A stretch of 5,727 nucleotides of DNA from Methanobacterium sp. (GTDB taxonomy: Archaea; Methanobacteriota; Methanobacteria; Methanobacteriales; Methanobacteriaceae), in the NCBI GenBank assembly GCA_030539815.1, contig JAUNXM010000129.1:1-5727 (forward strand). Direction: 5' to 3'. The notes under the pieces were generated by a model that did no database searches, was not told the origin of the DNA, and saw only the letters and a list, made by a program, of their open reading frames with translations. A program made the position numbers and the translations under genes. Position 1 is the stretch's first letter. Every line of letters starts with the position of its first letter. Positions 1 through 5,669 of the stretch are shown here, piece by piece.

Positions 1-75
1 AATAAATCAAGTGAAAGAGAAATTAAATCTCTCACAGAACGTTTGATAAGAAACGGGAAGGATGAATGGAGTTGA
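1..75 (+). CDS. C-terminal tail of an unidentified upstream gene (5' end outside window)
   Basis: Frame 1 is open from the first base to a TGA at 73-75, giving 24 residues that end in ...RLIRNGKDEWS. The residue mix (alternating charged and hydrophobic residues, with Glu, Arg, Lys and a Trp) looks like an amphipathic C-terminal helix rather than chance translation of spacer. The stop codon falls inside the Shine-Dalgarno sequence of the SDR gene, and the distance to the chosen SDR start is 5 nt, which is typical of two cotranscribed genes. The tail is too short to name a family. A small regulator next to an SDR gene would be unremarkable, but that is only a guess. The alternative is that 1-65 is noncoding leader with a stem-loop at 11-35. 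Confidence 0.55.
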   Translation, partial: NKSSEREIKSLTERLIRNGKDEWS

Positions 76-76
76 T
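68..76 (+). promoter_or_regulatory. Shine-Dalgarno sequence that sets the SDR start
   Basis: GGAGTTGAT at 68-76 matches the methanogen consensus GGAGGTGAT at 8 of 9 positions. It leaves 4 nt to the ATG at 81, or 9 nt counted from GGAG. The in-frame ATGs at 66 and 75 lie just before or inside this element and so are less likely starts. The same bases include the stop codon of the upstream frame (TGA, 73-75). Confidence 0.7.
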
Positions 77-80
77 GTAT

Positions 81-917
81 ATGAGTAATTCTGAGTACTA
101 TCAGGACAAGATCTGTATTGTGACTGGTGCAAATTCTGGTATTGGATATGCTTTAAGTGAAGAACTCTTAAAAAGAGGGGCAATAGTTTACATGGCAGGA
201 AGGAACCCGGATAAGGTTTCCAAAGCCGCTGAACAATTATCAGAATATGATGATCGGGTGCATACCATTATCGTGGATGTTACTGTTCAGGAACAGGTGG
301 AAAAAGCCATTAATGAAACTGTAAAAGAAGCTGGTAGGTTAGACTTTTTATTCAACAATGCAGGAGTCGGAGGAACCCTGCAGTTTGAAACGGCCACCAT
401 GGAAGACTGGAAAAACATCATTGATGTTAACCTGTGGAGTGTAATCTACGGTGTTCACACGGCAGTGCCCATCATGCTGGAACAGGGGTCTGGTCATATC
501 ATCAATACCAGTTCCATTGCCGGTATAGTCCCACCACCATTCCAGGCACTTTATTCCCTTACCAAATTTGGTGTGACTGGCCTCACCGAATGTTTACGAT
601 ACGAGTACACAGAAAAGAATCTTCACTTTTCAACCATCTGCCCGGCCAACATTGCCACCCCTATTTTCAAAAAATCCATTGATGGAACCACCCATGATGA
701 GATAAAAATCCCTGATGATGCCTATCCTGTTGATAAAGCAGCCCAACTTATCCTTGACCGGGTGGCAGAGCAGAAAGGAATCATCATCATTCCTGAAGAA
801 CCATACACTGAACAGTGGCATAAATACATCCTGGGAGATAAGGAAATGGAAGAGGTTATGCTGCAAATGGCACGTGAGCGTAGAGCTGCCTACGAAAAAG
901 GTGGAAATTACTACTGA
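81..917 (+). CDS. Classical short-chain dehydrogenase/reductase (SDR), probably NADP-dependent
   Basis: This is a cytosolic Rossmann-fold oxidoreductase of 278 residues from the ATG at 81. It reduces or oxidises a carbonyl/alcohol pair on an unknown substrate. The classical SDR signatures are all present in order: the cofactor loop TGANSGIG at residues 15-22; an AGRN after the second strand, whose Arg41 favours NADP(H) over NAD(H); NNAG at 92-95; and the catalytic set Asn117 (VNLW), Ser145 (NTSS), Tyr158 and Lys162 (YSLTK). A PANIATP stretch follows, in the position of the usual substrate-side PG motif. The length is close to the 250-280 residues usual for the family. ATGs at 66 and 75 would add 5 or 2 residues; 81 is preferred on ribosome-site spacing. 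The gene lies in a plus-strand cluster, 5 nt after an upstream stop codon and 58 bp before a membrane-protein gene. The family call is secure. The substrate cannot be read from sequence. Confidence 0.95.
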   Translation: MSNSEYYQDKICIVTGANSGIGYALSEELLKRGAIVYMAGRNPDKVSKAAEQLSEYDDRVHTIIVDVTVQEQVEKAINETVKEAGRLDFLFNNAGVGGTLQFETATMEDWKNIIDVNLWSVIYGVHTAVPIMLEQGSGHIINTSSIAGIVPPPFQALYSLTKFGVTGLTECLRYEYTEKNLHFSTICPANIATPIFKKSIDGTTHDEIKIPDDAYPVDKAAQLILDRVAEQKGIIIIPEEPYTEQWHKYILGDKEMEEVMLQMARERRAAYEKGGNYY

Positions 918-961
918 TCATTTGGAATAACAGGATATTGATTATTTCAAATCTATACCTC

Positions 962-968
962 AGGAGGT
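962..968 (+). promoter_or_regulatory. Strong Shine-Dalgarno supporting a TTG start
   Basis: AGGAGGT at 962-968 is a near-perfect complement of the archaeal 16S rRNA tail. It lies 7 nt before the TTG at 976. The first in-frame ATG, at 1012, has no such site in front of it, so TTG is the best start. Confidence 0.8.
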
Positions 969-975
969 TATTCCT

Positions 976-2250
976 TTGCCAGCATCGAGAACGAAACCCA
1001 ATTACGTTAAAATGCGTGAAGAATCTGATCTCTCACTGGAAGTTGTCATACTGCTAATCCTGGGAGTGTTCATGTTCCTCTTTGGCATTCTTCTTTTCAG
1101 AATACACACCGGAGAACTGCCTTACAACCCAGACAGTACTTACGGGCTCTTCCTGGTCATCGTCGCCTTCCAGATAGTTACCATGGGAAAAACACCCTTC
1201 GGTGATCTTCGCAGGTCATGGTTGCTGGTCATTGTGGGAATATGTGCAGCTATTCTGGGAATGGTGGCCTGTTTCATTCCCGGAACGCTTAGTTGGCTGG
1301 TCCGCGTGCTGGTGGGTGTTTTACTTTTTGCAGGAGGAATATCCCTCATATTACAACTATTTTTTTCCAAAGAAAAAGCCAGACTATGGATGAAAGTCCC
1401 AGGAGTATTAAGACATCTTACCATTGCCTGTGGATTGGTATATGCCATCACCATTATCTCTGGACTGATAACCCTCTTCCCAGGGATCACCACTGACCCC
1501 CAAACTGGAATAGTCTTACTTGCCTATGGAATCAGTTTCTTTTATCTATCATGGTGTATTTACAAGGTGTCTGGAGTTTATCCCGAAGAACCCGTTGAGT
1601 TAAAAAAGGAATCTAGAAATCGTTTTAAGTTTTTACAGGAAGCTTCTATCTCTTTATCACTGGCCGTGCTGATCATGGTAGGGGTTCTCATAACCATCCT
1701 GGGATTCCTTCTTTTCCCGGTTAACCTGGGTATTTTACCCTTTTCTCCCGATGGCCAGCTGGGTCTGCTGCTGGTGATTATGGCCATCCAGATGATGACA
1801 CTGGGGGAAACCCCCATGGGCCAGTACAAGCGTTCCTGGTTGATGATTGTGCTAGGGATTGTGTTCGCGGCCATGGGAATCTTCTCATGCACTGTTCCGG
1901 GAATTCTCACAGGAATGGTTCAAATACTCCTGGGAGTACTGAACATACTGGGTGGGGGAATATTACTCCTGAAACGATTCATTCCCATATTACAGGGGCT
2001 TAAGGATCCTCCAGGCGAACCAGTGCCACTTCCGCCCATTGCCAAGAAACTCGCCATCACCCAGACCGTGCTTAACGTGGTGTCCATTGCCTTTGGTTTA
2101 TCCATGCTCACACCAGGCCTAATCCCGGCCATGATCGTTCCAGTGATCCTGATCATCAATGGAGTGCTCCTCTTCGTACTGGGGTATATCCTGCAGGAAA
2201 TTACCCGGATTGAAGAAAGTAGTGATCAAAGCTCCGCCCACCCAGGATAG
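976..2250 (+). CDS. Polytopic membrane protein with two diverged repeats; function unknown
   Basis: The protein has 424 residues from a TTG start chosen for its AGGAGGT site. I do not recognise a characterised family. The 'glycine-rich pair of helices, PG turn, pair of helices' pattern recalls HdeD/DUF308-like proteins, but only weakly. About six hydrophobic segments lie in each half, at roughly residues 22-42, 57-70, 82-100, 106-130, 147-168 and 176-196, then 228-247, 262-276, 287-305, 311-331, 359-378 and 384-404, so 10-12 membrane spans are likely. The halves are copies: residues 21-103 align with 227-309 at a constant offset of 206, and the later parts (148-170 with 359-381) align at an offset of 211. 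Both halves carry the pattern G-[KE]-TP-x-G-x-x-[KR]-RSW, at 71-82 and 277-288, between hydrophobic segments. Polar linkers lie at 199-220 and 338-356. The N-terminus is short and charged, and no signal peptide is evident. A terminator-like element follows, so this is probably the last gene of its transcript. Confidence 0.85.
   Translation: MPASRTKPNYVKMREESDLSLEVVILLILGVFMFLFGILLFRIHTGELPYNPDSTYGLFLVIVAFQIVTMGKTPFGDLRRSWLLVIVGICAAILGMVACFIPGTLSWLVRVLVGVLLFAGGISLILQLFFSKEKARLWMKVPGVLRHLTIACGLVYAITIISGLITLFPGITTDPQTGIVLLAYGISFFYLSWCIYKVSGVYPEEPVELKKESRNRFKFLQEASISLSLAVLIMVGVLITILGFLLFPVNLGILPFSPDGQLGLLLVIMAIQMMTLGETPMGQYKRSWLMIVLGIVFAAMGIFSCTVPGILTGMVQILLGVLNILGGGILLLKRFIPILQGLKDPPGEPVPLPPIAKKLAITQTVLNVVSIAFGLSMLTPGLIPAMIVPVILIINGVLLFVLGYILQEITRIEESSDQSSAHPG
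1036..2199 (+). repeat. Internal protein-level duplication within the membrane protein (unit 1 at 1036-1569, unit 2 at 1654-2199)
   Basis: Translated unit 1 (residues 21-198) and unit 2 (residues 227-408) are homologous. In the ungapped core, 48-103 against 254-309, I count 27 identities in 56 positions. At the DNA level the copies are well diverged, so this is an old gene-internal duplication that kept its sequence under selection, not a recent tandem repeat. Confidence 0.85.
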
Positions 2251-2276
2251 ATAATAAATAGGGAAAAGCAATTTTT

Positions 2277-2301
2277 TGAGAATTTATTCTCATTTTCTTT
2301 T
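2277..2301 (+). terminator. Hairpin plus T-run after the membrane-protein gene
   Basis: A 7-bp inverted repeat, TGAGAAT at 2277-2283 and ATTCTCA at 2286-2292, is followed directly by TTTTCTTTT at 2293-2301. In RNA the innermost pair would probably open to give a 4-nt loop. It lies 26 bases past the stop codon. The U-rich tail is what archaeal RNA polymerase mainly needs to terminate; the hairpin may help or be incidental. Confidence 0.6.
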
Positions 2302-2471
2302 AAATAGGATAATGTTGATTTTAAGTATAAACTGATTGAATTTGATATAGACCCATTATAAATGGCTTATAACAATTCAAATATTATACAAAATACCCGC
2401 AATAATCAAATCCCATAAACAAATCCAGACGATAATAATTCTAACCCGTATAAAGAACATAATGATTAAAC
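2302..2471. other. AT-rich spacer between convergent genes; no gene seen
   Basis: The 170 bases between the plus-strand terminator and the DUF362 stop codon contain only very short open frames with no ribosome site. The one visible structure is a perfect 5-bp inverted repeat, CCATT-ATA-AATGG, at 2353-2365. I see no clear T-run terminator for the minus-strand gene here, though the minus strand is generally T-rich. Confidence 0.5.
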
Positions 2472-3638
2472 TTAGGGAGAATTTGAAAATCGGGAAATAA
2501 GCCTGTAAATCAAACTCTGGTCATGGTAAACCGCCTTCTGTGGGCACATTTCCATACAGCAGAGACAGTTTATACAATAATCGTAATCGAATTCTGGGAT
2601 GTAAGCCTTCTGATCCTCGGTTAGAGTTCCAGGTCGTTTAAGGGCACCTGTAGGGCAACTTTCCTGGCATCTTTTGCACTGGTTACATTTATCAGGGTAA
2701 ATGGCTGGCCGGGTCCACCAGAACTTCATCAGGCCTCGGGCCAGGGGGCCTGGGATCATTTCCAGTGTGGAAGACAGTTTTGGTGGCCATTTGAAATTAT
2801 CAATAACCGGGGCATTTCCCCAGACTTTAATCTTCCCTAAATCCGCTTGTCCCAATCCTTGCTCGTAAGCTATGCGGTTGGTGGGTACTTCCAGGGGGTT
2901 ACGTCCCAAAATATGGGTGATGAAACTGTCCAGGGCCACTCCATCCTCACCAGCCAGGATCATGCCTAGTTTCCGGGGATCGCCTGATGAGGGCCCGGAT
3001 CCTTCCATTCCAATCACACCATCCACAATGTGAAGGCAGGGCTGGTTAACTGCAAAGATATCTACAACCCTTTCAGCGAACTGGGAGGGTTGGGGGGCCT
3101 GTTTATGGTATTCCACCTTGGTGAATCCGGGAACCGTGCCGTAAAGGTTTTTAATGGTGCAGGTGAATGTGGTGAGGCTGTGGGTTTTGATCTTGGGAAG
3201 ATTGATCACCAGATCGGCATCCAGAACTGGTTTGGCTATGTGATAATCGTGCCCATTCCTGGTTTTCTGGTAACTCCCTGCAGTTTCAAAGTTCACCAGT
3301 TCCACATCTAACCTTCCGCATACCTCGGTAAGGCCGGTGATATTCCAGTACTTCTCCATGTTTCTGTCAAAGGCCCCGGGACTGTCCCCCACATGAGGTA
3401 TTCCCCCTGCATCTCTTACCAGGTTGATTACTGATTCCACCAGGGCAGGGTGGGTGGTTATGTATTCCTCGGGAGGTTTAGCCTGGAGCAGGTTGGGTTT
3501 AAGGAGTACAGTGTCCCCTGGATTGATGTAGGATGCTAGACCTCCAAGGAAATCCATACATGTTTGGGTAGCTTTTAGAACTTCATCAAGAGAATAAGAC
3601 TGGCATTCAGCCACTGCAACCTGTGATTTTTCCCCCAT
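2472..3638 (-). CDS. DUF362 domain protein fused to a C-terminal 2x[4Fe-4S] ferredoxin domain
   Basis: This 388-residue protein belongs to the DUF362 family (Pfam PF04015), common in methanogens and anaerobic bacteria; I know of no firmly assigned reaction for this form. Residues 1-285 carry the family's conserved stretches: KPNLL at 47-51, HPALV at 63-67, GDSPGAF at 84-90, LPKIKTH at 147-153, KNLYG at 163-167, [11 protein letters not shown] at 206-216, and GVALDSF at 233-239. Residues 318-328 and 355-365 each read CxxCxxCxxxC followed by Pro (Cys318/321/324/328 and Cys355/358/361/365, with an extra Cys360). This is the pattern of a bacterial-type 2[4Fe-4S] ferredoxin, so electron transfer is likely. 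No signal peptide or membrane span is visible, so it should be cytosolic. An in-frame TAG stop lies a few codons upstream of the ATG at 3638, so no longer start is possible. The ribosome site is weak (GGTG at 3644-3647). It lies downstream of cbiO on the same strand with 168 bp between, so cotranscription is uncertain. Confidence 0.92.
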   Translation of the reverse strand: MGEKSQVAVAECQSYSLDEVLKATQTCMDFLGGLASYINPGDTVLLKPNLLQAKPPEEYITTHPALVESVINLVRDAGGIPHVGDSPGAFDRNMEKYWNITGLTEVCGRLDVELVNFETAGSYQKTRNGHDYHIAKPVLDADLVINLPKIKTHSLTTFTCTIKNLYGTVPGFTKVEYHKQAPQPSQFAERVVDIFAVNQPCLHIVDGVIGMEGSGPSSGDPRKLGMILAGEDGVALDSFITHILGRNPLEVPTNRIAYEQGLGQADLGKIKVWGNAPVIDNFKWPPKLSSTLEMIPGPLARGLMKFWWTRPAIYPDKCNQCKRCQESCPTGALKRPGTLTEDQKAYIPEFDYDYCINCLCCMEMCPQKAVYHDQSLIYRLISRFSNSP

Positions 3639-3675
3639 GGATACACCATACTATGTTTTTTAGAATAGGAATTTT

Positions 3676-3683
3676 TTTTATAT
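3676..3683 (-). promoter_or_regulatory. Possible TATA box for the DUF362 gene
   Basis: On the minus strand ATATAAAA, followed by more A, occupies this position about 40 nt before the ATG at 3638. That would place transcription start near 3654 with a leader of roughly 15-20 nt, which fits archaeal spacing. The surroundings are so AT-rich that other boxes, such as the TTTAAATTT near 3710, cannot be excluded. Confidence 0.4.
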
Positions 3684-3698
3684 TGAATTATTGGGTCT

Positions 3699-3707
3699 AA
3701 AAAGAAA
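3699..3707 (-). terminator. Possible U-rich terminator after cbiO
   Basis: The minus strand reads TTTCTTTTT here, about 100 nt past the cbiO stop and just before the putative DUF362 promoter. There is no GC hairpin. Archaeal termination can use U-runs alone, but in a region this AT-rich the call is weak. Confidence 0.3.
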
Positions 3708-3731
3708 TTTAAATAAATTTTAATAAGTGTG

Positions 3732-3825
3732 AATCACTTTTCAAGAAGTTTACCACACCCTCAAAGTCAATCCCTCTCCAAGAAGTTAACACTCTCTAAA
3801 AATTAATCACTCTTCAAGATGTTTT
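3732..3825. repeat. Three imperfect 36-37 bp tandem repeats at the 3' end of cbiO
   Basis: Units start at 3732, 3769 and 3805, giving periods of 37 and 36 bp. Their 21-bp cores (plus strand) are AATCACTTTTCAAGAAGTTTA, AATCCCTCTCCAAGAAGTTAA and AATCACTCTTCAAGATGTTTT. Unit 1 matches unit 2 at 17 of 21 core positions and unit 3 at 18 of 21. Units 1 and 2 also match over the remaining stretch with one gap. Unit 3 contains the cbiO stop codon (3807-3809) and its last codons, so the other two look like decayed copies of the gene's 3' end. Function, if any, is unknown. Confidence 0.65.
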
Positions 3826-4646
3826 AAAAGTTTTCTCCGTGCTTCACCAATGGTTAAAGGGTATGGTTTGTCAAAGGGTAGTTCATCCTTTTTTTGGAGT
3901 ATTTCCATGAGATGGGCAATACGAGGTAGGCGTAGGTTGGCCTTTCTGATGGTATCCACATCACCAAAGACATCTTGTGGTGTTCCCTCCTTAATTATAT
4001 GACCATCACTAATTATATAAACCAGGGAGGCGTAAAGTGGCACCAAATCCACGTCGTGGGTGGATATGACAATAGTCATTCCTTCCTGGTTGAGCTGGTG
4101 CAGGATGTGCAGGATCTGGGAGGCTCCCTTGGGATCCAGGCCACTGGTGGGCTCATCCAGGACCATTATCCCCGGACGCATGGCCAGTATACCGGCAATG
4201 GCCACTCTTTTCTTCTGACCTCCACTCAAGTGGTGTGGTGGTTTCCTCTCAAAACCAGCCATTCCCACCCTTTCCAGGGATTCAGTTACTCGTCTTTCCA
4301 CTTCATCCTGGCCGAGTCCCATGTTCAGTGGTCCGAAAGCCACATCTTCGGCAACAGTTGGTGCAAAAAGCTGGTCATCAGGGTTCTGGAACACAATTCC
4401 CACTTTCTGCCGGACATTCATAATGGCCTTCTTATCGTAGTTGAGGGGAACTTCCTCCACCATAATCTTACCGGATGATGGTCTTAAAATTCCGTTAAAA
4501 TGTAAAAAGAGGGTGGATTTGCCAGCCCCATTAGGACCCAGCAGGGCGACTATTTCACCTTTCGATGCGTGGAAGTTCACATCCTTAAGGGCCGGGGTGC
4601 CGTCGGGATATTCATAACTGACATCTTTAGTTTCTAGGACGTTCAT
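3807..4646 (-). CDS. cbiO: CbiO-type ATPase of an energy-coupling-factor (ECF) cobalt/nickel importer
   Basis: This is the cytosolic ABC ATPase that drives an ECF-type importer by docking onto the transmembrane CbiQ. From the ATG at 4646 it has 279 residues, normal for the family. All ABC motifs are intact: Walker A GPNGAGKST at 37-45, Q-loop FQNPDDQ at 86-92 (the form typical of CbiO/EcfA), signature LSGGQ at 140-144, Walker B with D-loop VLDEPTSGLD at 162-171 (catalytic Glu165), and the switch His197. The tail after about residue 210 is the usual CbiO extension. An in-frame GTG at 4655 would add three residues. I prefer the ATG because the TATA box at 4681-4688 puts transcription start near 4657, leaving a short leader with GAGTGA before the ATG; the GTG would be almost leaderless. 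cbiQ lies upstream on the same strand across about 210 bp. The 3' end overlaps a tandem repeat. Cobalt versus nickel cannot be decided here. Confidence 0.93.
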   Translation of the reverse strand: MNVLETKDVSYEYPDGTPALKDVNFHASKGEIVALLGPNGAGKSTLFLHFNGILRPSSGKIMVEEVPLNYDKKAIMNVRQKVGIVFQNPDDQLFAPTVAEDVAFGPLNMGLGQDEVERRVTESLERVGMAGFERKPPHHLSGGQKKRVAIAGILAMRPGIMVLDEPTSGLDPKGASQILHILHQLNQEGMTIVISTHDVDLVPLYASLVYIISDGHIIKEGTPQDVFGDVDTIRKANLRLPRIAHLMEILQKKDELPFDKPYPLTIGEARRKLLKHLEE

Positions 4647-4680
4647 TGGATTCACTCAAAATACCTATTATCCATTTAAG

Positions 4681-4688
4681 ATATAAAA
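4681..4688 (-). promoter_or_regulatory. TATA box for cbiO
   Basis: The minus strand reads TTTTATAT within AATTTTATATC, close to the archaeal consensus. It is centred about 27 nt before a purine at 4656-4657. The position predicts a cbiO transcript separate from cbiQ with a very short leader. Confidence 0.6.
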
Positions 4689-4768
4689 TTGTTCTTCACA
4701 AGTATTCCTTCATCCCACACATTAGAGATTTCCTACTGCCTTTTTTGGATGTAATGTTAAAAAAGTGG

Positions 4769-4787
4769 ATAATTTAAAAAGAATTAT
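4769..4787 (-). other. AT-only hairpin with a T-run in its loop, cbiQ-cbiO gap
   Basis: ATAATT at 4769-4774 pairs with AATTAT at 4782-4787. The minus-strand loop carries TTTTT, and another T6 run lies at 4759-4764. Together with the element at 4825-4843 this gives three T-runs in a row on the cbiQ transcript strand, which suits staged termination before cbiO. Confidence 0.35.
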
Positions 4788-4824
4788 TGGAGATTAATGG
4801 TTTCTGAAGGGTTATTCCATAATT

Positions 4825-4843
4825 ACACCATAAAAAAGGGTGT
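4825..4843 (-). terminator. Probable terminator just after cbiQ
   Basis: On the minus strand ACACC and GGTGT (4839-4843 and 4825-4829) form a 5-bp stem around a loop containing T6 (4832-4837). It begins 14 nt past the cbiQ stop codon. A T-run this close to the gene end fits archaeal U-tract termination. The T-run sits in the loop rather than after the stem, so the hairpin may not matter. Confidence 0.5.
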
Positions 4844-4857
4844 TAAATATAATACAT

Positions 4858-5646
4858 CTAGATTATTCTCATGTTCCAGGTGAAATATACACAGATCAGT
4901 AAGGTTACTTCGAAAGAAACCAGTAATGCTAGATTGCGGATTCCTATACTTCTTATGCTCTCCGGTGCCTTCAGAGTTCTCATGGAACCGTTGTACCCCC
5001 TTGATTCCATGGCGATGTGGGCCTGTTCCCCCTTGATCCAGGTTCTTATGAACAGGTTGCTGCCTAGCATGCCCAGTGATTTGAAGGATTTCCGGTAGGA
5101 TGAATAGCCTAAACGTGTTTCCTGGGCGTGGTACATATTAAGACCCTCATCCAGGAATAAGAATATGTATCGGTACATTAACATTGCTAATTCTGTAACT
5201 ATCTGAGGGATCCGGAAGCGTTCCAGTTCACTGAATAATTCAGTCATGGGTATGGTCAATGCTAAAAAGGCCATGCAGGTGAAACCACCCATTACCCTGG
5301 AAAAAACCAGTAATCCCATGTTGAAACCATCCTCAGTGACTGTCAGGTTGAATATTCCCAGATCCAGGATGTGTGCACCTACCCCGAAAAAGATGGACAT
5401 GAAAATGGAGGTTAGGAATCCAAAGGTGAAGGGGATAGCTAAAAATTTAAGGTAGAACTTCCAGGGGATTTTGGCCTGGAAGATGATTAAAGCCGAGACA
5501 AAAAATGTAACCAGGAGAGGTACTACTGGTGATGTGGATATCAGACTTACTAACATGGTTGAAATTGCAAACAAAACCTTAAAAAAGGTGTTAATATCTT
5601 TAAGGCCGTTAGAATGTGCGTAGTTATCCAGTGTGTTTTCAAACAT
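4858..5646 (-). CDS. cbiQ: CbiQ-type transmembrane (EcfT) component of an ECF cobalt/nickel importer
   Basis: This integral membrane subunit couples the CbiO ATPase to the substrate-binding subunit. From the ATG at 5646 it has 262 residues, normal for the family. Hydrophobic helices lie at roughly residues 22-40, 42-58, 66-88, 105-131 and 236-258. The two EcfT coupling motifs are clear in the cytoplasmic domain: AQETRLG at 174-180 and AMESRGY at 212-218, the Ala-x-x-x-Arg-Gly type sequences whose helices insert into the ATPase grooves. ATG 5646 is chosen because AGGTGA at 5655-5660 lies 8 nt upstream. The in-frame GTG at 5658, four codons earlier, overlaps that site and is less likely. cbiO follows on the same strand after a terminator-like stretch. 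CbiM/CbiN-type partners are not in the window; they usually precede cbiQ, so they may lie just off the right edge. The metal cannot be told from this subunit. Confidence 0.93.
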   Translation of the reverse strand: MFENTLDNYAHSNGLKDINTFFKVLFAISTMLVSLISTSPVVPLLVTFFVSALIIFQAKIPWKFYLKFLAIPFTFGFLTSIFMSIFFGVGAHILDLGIFNLTVTEDGFNMGLLVFSRVMGGFTCMAFLALTIPMTELFSELERFRIPQIVTELAMLMYRYIFLFLDEGLNMYHAQETRLGYSSYRKSFKSLGMLGSNLFIRTWIKGEQAHIAMESRGYNGSMRTLKAPESIRSIGIRNLALLVSFEVTLLICVYFTWNMRII

Positions 5647-5654
5647 TTCCAGTG

Positions 5655-5660
5655 TCACCT
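5655..5660 (-). promoter_or_regulatory. Shine-Dalgarno sequence that sets the cbiQ start
   Basis: AGGTGA on the minus strand is part of the GGAGGTGAT consensus and lies 8 nt before the ATG at 5646. It contains the alternative GTG start (5656-5658), which argues against using that codon. Confidence 0.6.
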
Positions 5661-5669
5661 GCAGGATGC

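Noticed and set aside
11..35. Stem-loop GTG/AGAGA with TCTCT/CAC as a terminator
   Set aside because: No T-run follows, and it lies within the likely coding tail of the upstream gene.
434..930. Alternative-frame open frames inside the SDR gene
   Set aside because: They overlap a gene with complete SDR catalytic and cofactor motifs, and show no family signature or ribosome site of their own.
1140..1910. Minus-strand open frames of 117 and 110 codons opposite the membrane-protein gene
   Set aside because: Both are antisense shadows of a hydrophobic coding sequence, with Pro/Met/Ser-rich translations and no ribosome site.
3732..3825. CRISPR array, suggested by the 36-37 bp period
   Set aside because: The units lie directly next to each other without unique spacers, are imperfect, and one lies inside the cbiO coding end. 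No cas gene is in view.
3975..4478. 167-codon plus-strand open frame opposite cbiO
   Set aside because: It is fully antisense to a gene with every ABC motif intact, has no ribosome site, and its His/Trp/Ser-rich translation is typical of a reverse-strand shadow.
4656..4857. Riboswitch or small RNA in the cbiQ-cbiO gap
   Set aside because: I see no conserved cobalamin or NiCo-type core, and the gap is AT-rich with only short weak hairpins. A promoter plus T-runs explains it better.
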